Made by a program: the position numbers and the translations under genes. 64,000 bases of DNA from Aquincola tertiaricarbonis (lineage in GTDB: Bacteria; Pseudomonadota; Gammaproteobacteria; Burkholderiales; Burkholderiaceae_C): contig NZ_JZUE01000018.1 of NCBI RefSeq assembly GCF_000969605.1, forward strand, positions 62,001 to 126,000. The letters run 5' to 3'. Position 1 is the stretch's first letter. Every line of letters begins with the position of its first letter. This document shows positions 54,042 to 61,744 of this stretch, piece after piece. A model generated the notes under the pieces. That model searched no databases and was not told the origin of the DNA. It worked only from the letters and a program-made list of their open reading frames with translations.

Positions 54042-55034
54042 TCAGTCCGCACGGATGTTGCGGGCCTTGATCACCTGGCCCCAGTAGTCGGTCTCGCGCG
54101 TCACCAGCGCGGCCAGGGCGTCGGGGCCCAGGTAGCGGATCTCGATGCCGGTGCGGTCGGCCATGGCCTTGGCCTCGGGCGTGGCCAGGGCGGCCTTGAC
54201 CTTCTCGGTCAGCTGCTGCACCACGGCCGGCGGCGTGCCGGCGGGCGCGAACAGGCCCACCCAGGCTTCCAGCTCGAAGTTGCCCAGGCCCGCCTCGGCG
54301 GTGGTGGGCACGTTGGGCAGGCCGGGATGGCGCGTCTTCCCCGTCACCGCGAAGGCCTTCAGCTTGCCCGCCTGCACATGGCCCATCACCGAAGGCGGCG
54401 TGGTCATGAACACCTGCACCTGGCCGCCCAGCACGTCCTGGATGGCGGGGCCGGAGCCCTTGTAGGGCACGTGGGTCATCTCGAAGCCGGCCGTTTGCTC
54501 CAGCAGCGCGGTGCCCACATGCGACAGCGAGCCGTTGCCCTGCGAGGCGTAGTTCAGCTTGCCCGGGTTGGCCTTGGCATAGGCGATGAATTCCTTCAGC
54601 GTGTTGGCCGGCACCGAGGGATGCGCCGCCACCACGTTGGTGGCCGCGGTGAGCAGCGCCACCGGCGCGAAGTCCTTCTGCGCCCAGGGCAGCTTGCTGA
54701 ACATCGACGGATTGCCCACGTGGTAGGCCGAGTACGAGATCAGCAGCATGTGGCCGTCCTTCGGCGCCAGCGCCACCTGCTGGTAGGCGATGTTGCCGCT
54801 GCCGCCGCCCTTGTTCTCGACGATCACCGTTTGCCCCAGCAGCCGCGACAGCGGATCGCTGAGCAAGCGGGCCGAGGTGTCCACCACGCCGCCCGGCGGA
54901 TTGGGCACCACCAGCGTCACCGGCTTGCTGGGCCAGGCCTGCGCGTGGGCCGGGGCGGTGGTGGCGGCCAGCAGGGCCAGCGTGGCCGCGGAAGCGGCGG
55001 TGGTGGCGAGGAAGGCGCGGTGGGGCAGGCTCAT
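54042..55034 (-). CDS. Bug-family tripartite tricarboxylate receptor protein
   Basis: This 330-residue periplasmic binding protein has a signal peptide (about 1-32, ending APAHAQ) and mature start AWPSKPVTLVVPNPPGGVVDTSARLL. Typical Bug motifs are VPYKGSGPAIQDVLGGQVQVF and LPNVPTTAEAGL. No TctA/TctB membrane genes are present, so it probably works with a distant transporter or as a sensor. The ATG at 55034 has CGGAGAC upstream. It is divergent from a LysR gene and probably its target. Confidence 0.92.
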   Translation of the reverse strand: MSLPHRAFLATTAASAATLALLAATTAPAHAQAWPSKPVTLVVPNPPGGVVDTSARLLSDPLSRLLGQTVIVENKGGGSGNIAYQQVALAPKDGHMLLISYSAYHVGNPSMFSKLPWAQKDFAPVALLTAATNVVAAHPSVPANTLKEFIAYAKANPGKLNYASQGNGSLSHVGTALLEQTAGFEMTHVPYKGSGPAIQDVLGGQVQVFMTTPPSVMGHVQAGKLKAFAVTGKTRHPGLPNVPTTAEAGLGNFELEAWVGLFAPAGTPPAVVQQLTEKVKAALATPEAKAMADRTGIEIRYLGPDALAALVTRETDYWGQVIKARNIRAD

Positions 55035-55104
55035 GGTTGTCTCCGGACTGCTTGTGGATGGCCGCCATGCTCGCCGCGGCCGGCGGACTTGGGTTGGCAT
55101 CTGA

Positions 55105-55131
55105 TTGACACAGCCTCAACCGGTGGTTGAG
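55105..55131. promoter_or_regulatory. LysR operator and promoter between lysR and the Bug gene
   Basis: CTCAACC-GGT-GGTTGAG (55115-55131) is a perfect inverted repeat with 7-bp arms, ending 12 bases before the lysR ATG. A consensus -35 TTGACA lies at 55105-55110 on the plus strand. The repeat sits in the spacer of that promoter, fitting autorepression by the LysR regulator and control of the divergent Bug gene. No good -10 is seen. Confidence 0.55.
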
Positions 55132-55143
55132 CATCGGTGCCGC

Positions 55144-56079
55144 ATGCGCTTCAACCTCAACCGATTCGACCTGACCACCCTGCGCCTGTTCGTGGCCGCG
55201 GTGGAGGCCGGCAGCCTCACCGCCGGCGCCGAGCGGCTGGACCTGTCGCTGGCCGCGGCCAGCAAGCGGGTGGCCGAGCTGGAGAGCCACCTGGGCACGC
55301 CGCTGCTGCAGCGCAGCAAGCGCGGCGTGGTGCCCACCTCGGCCGGCGCCACGCTGCTGCCGCATGCGATGGAGATGGTGGCGCGGCTGGAGCAGATGGC
55401 ACTGGCGATGGACGACGTGCGCGCCGGCCTGTTCGGTCACCTGCGCCTGTGGGCCAACACCTCGGCCTTCGGCGGCTTCCTGCCGGCGCTGCTGGCGGCC
55501 TACGGCAAGGCGCATCCGGGCGTGGTGCTGGACCTGCAGGATGCGATCAGCGAGGACGCGGTGCGCGGCGTGCTGCGCGGCGCGGCCGAGCTGGCGGTGA
55601 TCGGCGACAACACCGCCGCCGAAGGCCTGCGCACCCTGGTGTGCGACGTGGACGAGCTGGTGCTGCTGCTGCCGCCCGGCCATGCGCTGGTGCCCGCGGC
55701 CGGTGGCAGCGTGGCCCTGGCCGACGTGCTGCAGCACGACCTGGTGGCCTTCGGCCGCACCACCTCGCTCACGCGGCAGCTGGCCAGCGCGGCCGAGGCC
55801 ATCCAGCAGCCGCTGCGGCTGCGCGCGCAGGTGCGCAGCTTCGATGCGATGGGCCGCATGGTGGCCGCCGGCCTGGGCCTGGCGGTGCTGCCGCGCAAGG
55901 GCGCCCTGCCCTATGCGCATGCGCTGGGCCTGCGCATCGCGCGGCTGCAGGGCATGACCACCGAGCGCCGCCTGCTGCTGGCCATGCGGCCCGGCGACGG
56001 CCTGTCGGCCGCGGCGCTGGCGCTGGTGGCGATGGTGCAAAACTCGCTGGATCATCCCCACGCGAAAGGCGCGACATGA
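55144..56079 (+). CDS. LysR-family transcriptional regulator
   Basis: This 311-residue regulator has winged-helix residues ~8-60 (LTTLRLFVAAVEAGSLTAGAERLDLSLAAASKRVAELESHLGTPLLQR) and a ligand-binding domain from ~90 (LRLWANTSAFGGFLPALLAAYGKAHPGVVLDL). It is divergent from the Bug/racemase pair and coupled by an ATGA overlap to a VOC gene, so all four probably form one regulon. The effector is likely the compound carried by the Bug receptor. Confidence 0.92.
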   Translation: MRFNLNRFDLTTLRLFVAAVEAGSLTAGAERLDLSLAAASKRVAELESHLGTPLLQRSKRGVVPTSAGATLLPHAMEMVARLEQMALAMDDVRAGLFGHLRLWANTSAFGGFLPALLAAYGKAHPGVVLDLQDAISEDAVRGVLRGAAELAVIGDNTAAEGLRTLVCDVDELVLLLPPGHALVPAAGGSVALADVLQHDLVAFGRTTSLTRQLASAAEAIQQPLRLRAQVRSFDAMGRMVAAGLGLAVLPRKGALPYAHALGLRIARLQGMTTERRLLLAMRPGDGLSAAALALVAMVQNSLDHPHAKGAT

Positions 56080-56447
56080 TCCTTGACCACATCGGCATCG
56101 CCGTCTCCGACTACGAAGCCAGCAAGCGCTTCTTCGACGCCGCGCTGGCGCCGCTGGGCATCGGCCTGGTCACCGAAACCCACGGCTGGGCCGGCTACGG
56201 CGCGCAAGGCAAGCCCGAGTTCTGGTTCGGCGAAGGCGGCGAGCCGCAACGGCCGATGCACCTGGCGTTCACGGCTTCAAGCCGCGAGCAGGTGCGGGCG
56301 TTCTACGACGCGGCGCTGGCCGCGGGCGCGAAGGACAACGGGCCTCCGGGGATTCGAGCGCACTACCACCCGAACTACTACGGCGCGTTTGTCATCGGGC
56401 CGGATGGGCACAACGTGGAGGCGGTGTGTCATGGAGCGGAGGAGTGA
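56076..56447 (+). CDS. VOC-fold glyoxalase-like protein
   Basis: This 123-residue VOC protein begins MILDHIGIAVSDYEASKRFFDAALAPLGIGLV and ends with YHPNYYGAFVIGPDGHNVEAVCH, the same C-terminal signature as the VOC gene at 52839. The His and Glu positions for metal binding are present. It is translationally coupled to lysR (ATGA), which links it to the Bug/racemase pathway. The reaction is unknown. It ends with GGAGGAG, which serves as the ribosome binding site for the next small frame. Confidence 0.85.
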   Translation: MILDHIGIAVSDYEASKRFFDAALAPLGIGLVTETHGWAGYGAQGKPEFWFGEGGEPQRPMHLAFTASSREQVRAFYDAALAAGAKDNGPPGIRAHYHPNYYGAFVIGPDGHNVEAVCHGAEE

Positions 56448-56450
56448 CGC

Positions 56451-56651
56451 GTGTCCTCCCCGGATCACGGCCTGCTGTCGTCGTACCGCGAGTCCCTGTT
56501 GGAACACCTGTTCGCCGGTGAAGTCATGAAGGCGTTGCACGACGGCCTGGGCCTGATCGAGGGCCGTCGCGGCGCCGCTGACCACCAAAGTCTCAGGCAG
56601 TCCGCCCGCCCGCCTTCAAGGGATTCAGCAGCCGGACCCCAAACCCCTTGA
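56451..56651 (+). pseudogene. 5' fragment of a conserved-type gene, truncated at a deletion joint
   Basis: A GTG start lies 3 bp after the VOC stop, with GGAGGAG 7 bases upstream, so it is well placed for translation. The first ~25 residues (SYRESLLEHLFAGEVMKAL) look like the start of a family of uncharacterised proteins that I recall opening with a YRERLLEHLF-type motif. The rest (from about residue 30) is proline/arginine-rich and runs antisense to the vapC remnant. The frame appears to have been cut by the deletion that also damaged vapC. The family resemblance is from memory. Confidence 0.45.
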
Positions 56652-56852
56652 AGTCCGCCACGTTCCGCGTCAACACCGTCAGCCCGTGCACCAGTGCGGT
56701 CGCGGCGATCATTGCGTCTTCATTGCGCGTGTCGGACTGCGGTGCATCGGGCGCGCCCAGGCGCGGAAGGCGGCTGCGTCCATCAGGCCACCACGGCGCC
56801 GTGGGGCTTGGGCTTGCGCAGCTCGGAGACGAGGTGGGTCCAGCAGGAACAT
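56593..56852 (-). pseudogene. Broken PIN-domain toxin (VapC) gene
   Basis: The 5' end reads MFLLD, then, after a loss of about two bases near 56839, continues in another frame as VSELRKPKPHGAVVA and hits a stop at 56785. After a large internal gap, roughly 50 codons compared with normal VapC, MDAAAFRAWARPMHR follows. One base is then missing near 56741, after which the C-terminal PIN segment (NEDAMIAATALVHGLTVLTRNVADFKGFGVRLLNPL) is intact. At least three lesions mean no functional toxin. The normal start lies 6 bp after the antitoxin stop. Confidence 0.82.
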
Positions 56853-56858
56853 GCTGGG

Positions 56859-57116
56859 TCAGTCGAAGGCCAACGGCGCACGCCGCCGCAGCTGCCCACG
56901 CTGGGGCACCGCCATATCGGCACGCGCCTCGTCGCACAGCAGCAACTGCTTCAGCGATGGCTTGGCGGCCGCCTGCAGCCGCCGCCATTCATCGACGGGC
57001 ACCAGCACCGCAGCTTCCACGCCCCGCCGGGTGATCATCTGCGGACCTTCGGCGGGGCAGGTTTCCAGAAACTCGCTGAAACGCGCCTTGGCGCCCTGTA
57101 GGGGCCAGCTGTGCAG
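56859..57116 (-). CDS. Phd/YefM-type antitoxin, probable CTG start, orphaned
   Basis: This 85-codon gene encodes a Phd/YefM antitoxin: WPLQGAKARFSEFLETC (about 4-20) is the DNA-binding part and ITRRGVEAAVLVPVDEWRRL (about 27-46) the core. The C-terminal toxin-neutralising tail ends at the stop 56861-56859. No ATG or GTG precedes the conserved WPLQ segment. The first suitable codon is CTG at 57116, with GAGGTG seven bases upstream, at the place where relatives have ATG. A palindromic operator lies 16 bp upstream. Its toxin gene is destroyed, so it may survive as a repressor or is decaying. Confidence 0.75.
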   Translation of the reverse strand: MHSWPLQGAKARFSEFLETCPAEGPQMITRRGVEAAVLVPVDEWRRLQAAAKPSLKQLLLCDEARADMAVPQRGQLRRRAPLAFD

Positions 57117-57131
57117 GGGGCACCTCGTGAT

Positions 57132-57150
57132 GACTAGTCGGCTGACTAGT
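57132..57150 (-). promoter_or_regulatory. Antitoxin autoregulation operator
   Basis: ACTAGTC (57133-57139) and GACTAGT (57144-57150) form a perfect inverted repeat with a 4-bp spacer, and each arm contains the palindrome ACTAGT. GATAAA (57155-57150 on the minus strand) may be the -10. The position just upstream of a Phd/YefM antitoxin matches the usual autorepression site of such modules. Confidence 0.65.
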
Positions 57151-57170
57151 TTATCGCAAGGCCGCCACCC

Positions 57171-57962
57171 CTACCGCGCCGCCATCCTCAACGCCCCATC
57201 CAACCGGATCACCTCCCCGTTCAGCGCCGTGTTCTCCACGATGCTCGCCGCCAGCAGCGCGAACTCCTCGGGCCGGCCCAGCCGCTTCGGGAACGGAATG
57301 CTCGCCGCCAATGAGTCCTGCACCGCCTGCGGCAGCTCGTCCATCAGCGGCGTGTGGAACAGGCCCGGCGCGATCGTCATCACCCGCACGCCGAACTGTG
57401 CCAGGTCGCGCGCCAGCGGCAGCGTGAGCGACACCACGCCGCCCTTGCTGGCCGCATAGGCCTCCTGGCCCACCTGGCCGTCGAAGGCCGCGACGGACGC
57501 GGTGTTGACGATCACGCCGCGCTCCTGCGTCTGGTGCGGGTCGTCCACCGGCGCCAGCTTCAGCATCGCGGCCGCGGCCAGCCGCGTCATGTTGAAGGTG
57601 CCGATCAGGTTCACCTCCACCACGCGCCGGAAGGCCTCCAGCGGCATCGGCGTGCCGTCCTTGCCCACCAGCCGGCGCGCGGTGCCGATGCCGGCGATGT
57701 TCATCATCAGCCGGGCCGGGCCGTGCGCTTCGGCGGCGGCCTGCAATGCGGCTTCGGCGCTCTCCGTCGAGGTGATGTCGCAGGCCACGGCCAGCGCCTG
57801 GCCGCCGGCCTGGGTGATCTCGTCGGCCACGCGGCGCGCGGCGTCCAGGTTGATGTCCAGCAGCGCGACCTGGGCGCCGCGGCGGGCCAGTTCACGCGCG
57901 GTCTCGGCGCCCAGGCCGGAGCCGGCGCCGGTCACCAGCGCGGCTTGTCCTTCGATCTTCAT
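57171..57962 (-). CDS. SDR-family 3-hydroxyacyl-CoA dehydrogenase-like oxidoreductase
   Basis: This 263-residue short-chain dehydrogenase has a cofactor motif TGAGSGLG (11-18), an NAG-type motif NIAGIG (about 89) and the active site YAASKGG (about 169-175). The wording is close to type II 3-hydroxyacyl-CoA dehydrogenases, which use NAD to oxidise hydroxyacyl-CoA in side-chain beta-oxidation. It is last in the amidohydrolase/crotonase/CoA-ligase operon, 22 bp after the ligase. With that context it probably oxidises a beta-hydroxy thioester from a phenylpropanoid side chain. Confidence 0.88.
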   Translation of the reverse strand: MKIEGQAALVTGAGSGLGAETARELARRGAQVALLDINLDAARRVADEITQAGGQALAVACDITSTESAEAALQAAAEAHGPARLMMNIAGIGTARRLVGKDGTPMPLEAFRRVVEVNLIGTFNMTRLAAAAMLKLAPVDDPHQTQERGVIVNTASVAAFDGQVGQEAYAASKGGVVSLTLPLARDLAQFGVRVMTIAPGLFHTPLMDELPQAVQDSLAASIPFPKRLGRPEEFALLAASIVENTALNGEVIRLDGALRMAAR

Positions 57963-57984
57963 CGGTGCAACTCCAGGGGTGGGT

Positions 57985-59880
57985 TCAACGCTGGCGCGGC
58001 AGCAGCAGCCAGGGGTCGTCGGCGCGGCCTTCGTACAGCGCCTCCACCAGCGCAGCCCGGTGCTGCAGCACCGCGCGCTGGTTGATCGAGCCCTTGTCGG
58101 TCACCTCGCCCTTGTCGATGGACGGCGGCTCGGCCAGCACATGGGCGCGCGCCACGCGGTTGGCACTGCCGGTGCCGCCCTGCCACAGCCGGTCGACCAG
58201 CGCCTGGAAGAACTCGCGCACCTGCGGGTGGTGCAGCACCTCGGGCGCGGGCGTGTCGGCCGGCAGGCCGGCCAGCGTGCGGCACTCGTCCAGCCGCGGG
58301 ATGAGCAGCAGGCCGATGTCGCCGCGGTTCATGCCGGTGACCACCGCGTCCTGCACGCAGGGCGCGCCTTCGGCCACCACCCGCGCGCGCAACGGGCCCA
58401 CGCTGACGAAGGTGCCGGTGTCCAGCTTGAAGTCCTCGGCGATGCGGCCGTCGAAGAAGAGGCCCGCCTCCGGCTCGGCCGGGTCCACCCATCGCACCGC
58501 GTCGCCGGTGCGGTAGAAGCCTTCCTCGTCGAAGGCCTCGGCCGACAGCGCCGGCTCGCGCCAGTAGCCCGGCATCACATGCGGGCCGCGGAATCGGATC
58601 TCGGTCTTGCCCTGCGGGCCGGCGCCCTCGGGCACCAGCTTGACCTCCACGCCCGGCACCGGCAGCCCCACGTGCCCGGCACGCACCCGCCCTGCCCGCA
58701 CGGCGAAGGTACAGGCCGGCGCGGTCTCGGTCATGCCCAGGCTGGTGAAGACGGGGATGCGCTCGCCCACCGTGCGTTCGCCCAGGCGGTCGAGCTGGTC
58801 CCACACCGCCTGGCTGAGGCCTGCGCCGGCATACATGAAGGCCTGCACGCGGCGGAACAGCGATTCACGCAGCACGTCGTCGCGCTCCATCGCGAAGGCA
58901 ATCTCCTCGAAGCCCTTGGGCACGTTGAAGTACACGGTGGGCGAGATCTCGCGCAGGTTGCGCAGCGTCTGCGCGATGCCCTTGGGCGTGGGCTTGCCTT
59001 CGTCGATGTACAGCGTGCCGCCGTTGAACAGCGCGATGCCCACGTTGTGGTTGCCGCCGAAGGTGTGGTTCCACGGCAGCCAGTCCACCAGCACCGGCGG
59101 CTCGTCGGCCAGGAATACCAGCGTCTGCCGCAGCATCTGCTGGTTGGCGCACATCATCCGGTGGGTGTTGACCACACCCTTGGGCTGCTTGGTGGAGCCC
59201 GAGGTGAAGAGGAACTTGGCGATGGTGTCCGGCCCCACCGCGGCATGGGCGGCCTCGGACTCGGGCCCCGGCTCGGTGGCCAGCAGGGCTGCGAACGGCG
59301 TCACCGGGCGCCCATCCAGCATGCCGTCGGTCAGCACCACTTCCACGTCGGGCGGCACCGCCGCGGCGATGGCCTGGGCATAGGCCGGCCCGCTGGCGAA
59401 CACCAGCCCGGGCGTGGTGCGGCCGATGATGTGGCGCAGCTTGGCATGGTCCTGCGACATCAGCGAATACGCGGCCGAGATCGGCACATAGGGCACGCCG
59501 GCCCACAGCGCGCCCACGGTGAGCACCAGGTGCTCCAGGTCGTTGTCCGACAGGATGGCCACCGGCCGCTCGGCCGACAGGCCGCGCCGGCAGAGCGCCT
59601 GGGCCACGCGCTGCGCCTGCGCCAGCATCTGCGCATAGCTGATGCGCAGCCAGTCGCCGCCACCGGGCACCGAAGGGTCGCGCCGTGCCACCAGCGTGCG
59701 GTCGGGCGCTTCGCGCGCCCAATGTTCCAGCCGGTCGGTCACGCGCGCCGGATACGGCTGCAGCGGCTCGGGCGAACGCAGCAGCTGGCTGCCGTCGGCA
59801 CGCTGCTCCAGCTGCACCTGCAGGGCGCCGCCCACGCGAGCGGCCCGGTAGCGGGGCATGGCGTCGTCCATCGGGCTCAC
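57985..59880 (-). CDS. Feruloyl-CoA-synthetase-like AMP-binding acid:CoA ligase
   Basis: This ~631-residue ligase activates an aromatic or phenylpropenoic acid to its CoA thioester via an adenylate. The ATP motif FLFTSGSTKQPKGV (about 240) is intact. The later motifs TSLGMTETAP and FYRTGDAVRWVDP are visible, and the end-domain lysine region is IDKGEVTDKGSINQRAVLQHR. The overall wording (DWLPWNHTFGGNHNVGIALFNGGTLYIDEGKP) is that of the feruloyl-CoA synthase group. The GTG at 59880 has AAGGTG 8 bases upstream and overlaps the crotonase stop; ATG at 59871 is an alternative. Confidence 0.88.
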   Translation of the reverse strand: MSPMDDAMPRYRAARVGGALQVQLEQRADGSQLLRSPEPLQPYPARVTDRLEHWAREAPDRTLVARRDPSVPGGGDWLRISYAQMLAQAQRVAQALCRRGLSAERPVAILSDNDLEHLVLTVGALWAGVPYVPISAAYSLMSQDHAKLRHIIGRTTPGLVFASGPAYAQAIAAAVPPDVEVVLTDGMLDGRPVTPFAALLATEPGPESEAAHAAVGPDTIAKFLFTSGSTKQPKGVVNTHRMMCANQQMLRQTLVFLADEPPVLVDWLPWNHTFGGNHNVGIALFNGGTLYIDEGKPTPKGIAQTLRNLREISPTVYFNVPKGFEEIAFAMERDDVLRESLFRRVQAFMYAGAGLSQAVWDQLDRLGERTVGERIPVFTSLGMTETAPACTFAVRAGRVRAGHVGLPVPGVEVKLVPEGAGPQGKTEIRFRGPHVMPGYWREPALSAEAFDEEGFYRTGDAVRWVDPAEPEAGLFFDGRIAEDFKLDTGTFVSVGPLRARVVAEGAPCVQDAVVTGMNRGDIGLLLIPRLDECRTLAGLPADTPAPEVLHHPQVREFFQALVDRLWQGGTGSANRVARAHVLAEPPSIDKGEVTDKGSINQRAVLQHRAALVEALYEGRADDPWLLLPRQR

Positions 59881-60686
59881 GCCGGCTTCACCTTGCCGGC
59901 CCGCTTGTCCAGGAACGCGCGCACGCGCTCCTTGGCGGCGTCGTCGCCCTGCGCGATGGCGGCCATCAGCGATTCGACGAACAGGCCGTCGGGCTGCGAC
60001 AGGTCGGCGATGCGCGGCAGCGCCTGCATCACCGCGAAGTTGGAGAGCGGCGCGTTCTGCGCGATCTTGCCCGCCAGCTCGAAGGCCTTGGCCAGGCCCT
60101 GGCCCTCGGGCACCAGGTACTGCGACAGGCCGCGCTGCAGGCCCTCCTGTGCGTCCAGCACACGGCCGGTCAGCATCATGTCGGCCATGCAGGCCACGCC
60201 CACCAGCCGCGGCACACGCGCCGAGCCGCCGCCCCCCACGAAGATGCCGCGCTGGCCTTCCGGCAGGCCGTAATAGGTGCTGGCCTCGGCCACGCGGATG
60301 TGGGTGCTGCTGGCGATCTCCAGCCCGCCGCCCACCACCGCGCCATGCAGCACGCTCACGATGGGCACCCGCCCGAACTGCAGCGAATCCATCACGCCGT
60401 GCCACAGCCGCGAGTGGTAGATGCCTTCGGCCACGCTGCGCTCCGACAGCTCCGACAGGTCCAGCCCCGCGCAGAAGTGCTCGCCCTCGCCGCTGAGCAC
60501 CGCGGCGCCCACGCCCTTGGGCAGGTTGACCATCGCTGTCTGCAGCTGCTGCACCAGCGCATCGTTGATCGCGTTGCGCTTGGCCGGGCGGTTCAGGCGC
60601 ACATGGGCCACCGGGCCGGCCAGCTCGATCTTCAGCAAGTCGAGCTGGGCCAGCAGGCCGTCGGCCGGTTGGAACTGAAGGCTCAT
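59877..60686 (-). CDS. Enoyl-CoA hydratase/isomerase (crotonase) family protein
   Basis: This 269-residue crotonase has oxyanion-hole segments GEHFCAGLDLSEL (about 69) and LHGAVVGGGLEIAS (about 108), and a catalytic-region glutamate in YYGLPEGQRGIFVGGGGSAR (about 135). It hydrates an enoyl-CoA or, in feruloyl/coumaroyl pathways, splits the hydrated thioester to an aldehyde and acetyl-CoA. Which reaction applies here is uncertain, but the SDR in the same operon suits the non-lyase route. The ATG at 60686 overlaps the amidohydrolase stop. Confidence 0.88.
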   Translation of the reverse strand: MSLQFQPADGLLAQLDLLKIELAGPVAHVRLNRPAKRNAINDALVQQLQTAMVNLPKGVGAAVLSGEGEHFCAGLDLSELSERSVAEGIYHSRLWHGVMDSLQFGRVPIVSVLHGAVVGGGLEIASSTHIRVAEASTYYGLPEGQRGIFVGGGGSARVPRLVGVACMADMMLTGRVLDAQEGLQRGLSQYLVPEGQGLAKAFELAGKIAQNAPLSNFAVMQALPRIADLSQPDGLFVESLMAAIAQGDDAAKERVRAFLDKRAGKVKPA

Positions 60687-61558
60687 GCAGGTTGCTCCAC
60701 CAGGTTCAGCAGCCGCATCGCGTTCTGCTTGAGGATCAGCGGCTTCACCTCGGGCTTGAAGCCGGCCTCGTCGAAGTCCTTCAGCCAGCGCTCGGGCGTG
60801 ATGAGGGGAAAGTCGCTGCCGAATAGGATGCGGTCCTTCAGCAGCGTGTTGGCGTACTGGATGAGCTGGGGCGGAAAGTACTTGGGGCTCCAGCCCGAGA
60901 GGTCGATCCACACATTGGGCTTGTGCATGGCCAGCGAGATGGCCTCGTCCTGCCAGGGCCAGCTCGGGTGGGCCAGCACGATCTGCATGTCGGGGAAGGC
61001 CATGGCCACGTCCTCCACCAGCATCGGGTTGCTGTTCTGCAGCCGCAGGCCGCCGCCGCAGCGCATGCCGCTGCCGATGCCCGAATGCCCGCTATGGAAG
61101 ATCGCCGGCAGCTTGTACTCGGCGATCACCTCGTAGATGGGCCAGGCCATGCGGTCGGCCGGCTCGAAGCCCTGCAGCGTCGGGTGGAACTTGAAGCCTT
61201 TGACGCCGTGCTCCTCCACCAGCCGGCGCGCCTCGCGCGCGCCCATCCTGCCCTTGTGGGGGTCGACGCTGCCGAAGGCGATCATGATGTCCGGGTTCTT
61301 CTGCGCGGCCTCGGCGATCTCCTCGTTGGGGATGCGGCGGCGGCCGGTCTGCGACTCGGCATCGACGCAGAACATCACGAAGCCGGTCTTTTGCGCGCGG
61401 TAGTAGGCCAGCGTCTCGTCCATCGTCGGGCGGCGGCTGGAGCGGAAGTACTTGTCCGCCGCGCGGTCGTACTCCTCGCCATAGTTGTCGAAGGGGTTCC
61501 AGCACGACACCTCCAGGTGCGTGTGGGTGTCGATGGCCACCAGGTCTGCGGTATTCAT
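60683..61558 (-). CDS. Amidohydrolase-family (ACMSD-like) metal-dependent hydrolase
   Basis: This 291-residue TIM-barrel enzyme has the metal motif IDTHTHLE (about 9-16), FKFHPTLQG (about 122), FHSGHSG (about 153), LAHPSWPW (about 195) and the aspartate in LFGSDFPL (about 247). This set matches the amidohydrolase_2/ACMSD group of decarboxylases and hydrolases in aromatic catabolism. It is the first gene of the operon with crotonase, CoA ligase and SDR. Its upstream region holds a MarR-like operator. The substrate is not predictable in detail. Confidence 0.87.
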   Translation of the reverse strand: MNTADLVAIDTHTHLEVSCWNPFDNYGEEYDRAADKYFRSSRRPTMDETLAYYRAQKTGFVMFCVDAESQTGRRRIPNEEIAEAAQKNPDIMIAFGSVDPHKGRMGAREARRLVEEHGVKGFKFHPTLQGFEPADRMAWPIYEVIAEYKLPAIFHSGHSGIGSGMRCGGGLRLQNSNPMLVEDVAMAFPDMQIVLAHPSWPWQDEAISLAMHKPNVWIDLSGWSPKYFPPQLIQYANTLLKDRILFGSDFPLITPERWLKDFDEAGFKPEVKPLILKQNAMRLLNLVEQPA

Positions 61559-61562
61559 ATTG

Positions 61563-61581
61563 TTAATTTATTGAAGTATTA
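61563..61581. promoter_or_regulatory. MarR-like operator, copy 1 (amidohydrolase side)
   Basis: TTAATTTATTGAAGTATTA lies 5 bases upstream of the amidohydrolase start and matches 15 of 19 positions with the site at 61704. The AT-rich character stands out in this GC-rich DNA. Such sites suit a MarR-family repressor released by the CoA-ester product, as in known hydroxycinnamate operons. No MarR gene is in the window. Confidence 0.55.
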
Positions 61582-61703
61582 GCTTGTGCATGGGAGGTGT
61601 TTACCCTGAGCCTCCACGCACCGCAGGCATCTGACGGTGCGATCTGCGCACCGCGGCGGCCGCCCCGCGGGAAAACACGCAGCGAAAGCGCCGGCACAGT
61701 TAC

Positions 61704-61722
61704 TTAAATTGCTGAAGCATTA
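61704..61722. promoter_or_regulatory. MarR-like operator, copy 2 (Bug side)
   Basis: TTAAATTGCTGAAGCATTA is a partial palindrome centred on TGCT-GA-AGCA, 22 bases before the Bug gene start, and is followed by the perfect palindrome TAAGCGCTTA (61721-61730). The 186-bp divergent region has nothing else beyond the two operators and the promoter sequences. Confidence 0.55.
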
Positions 61723-61744
61723 AGCGCTTACCGGAGACTTGCCC

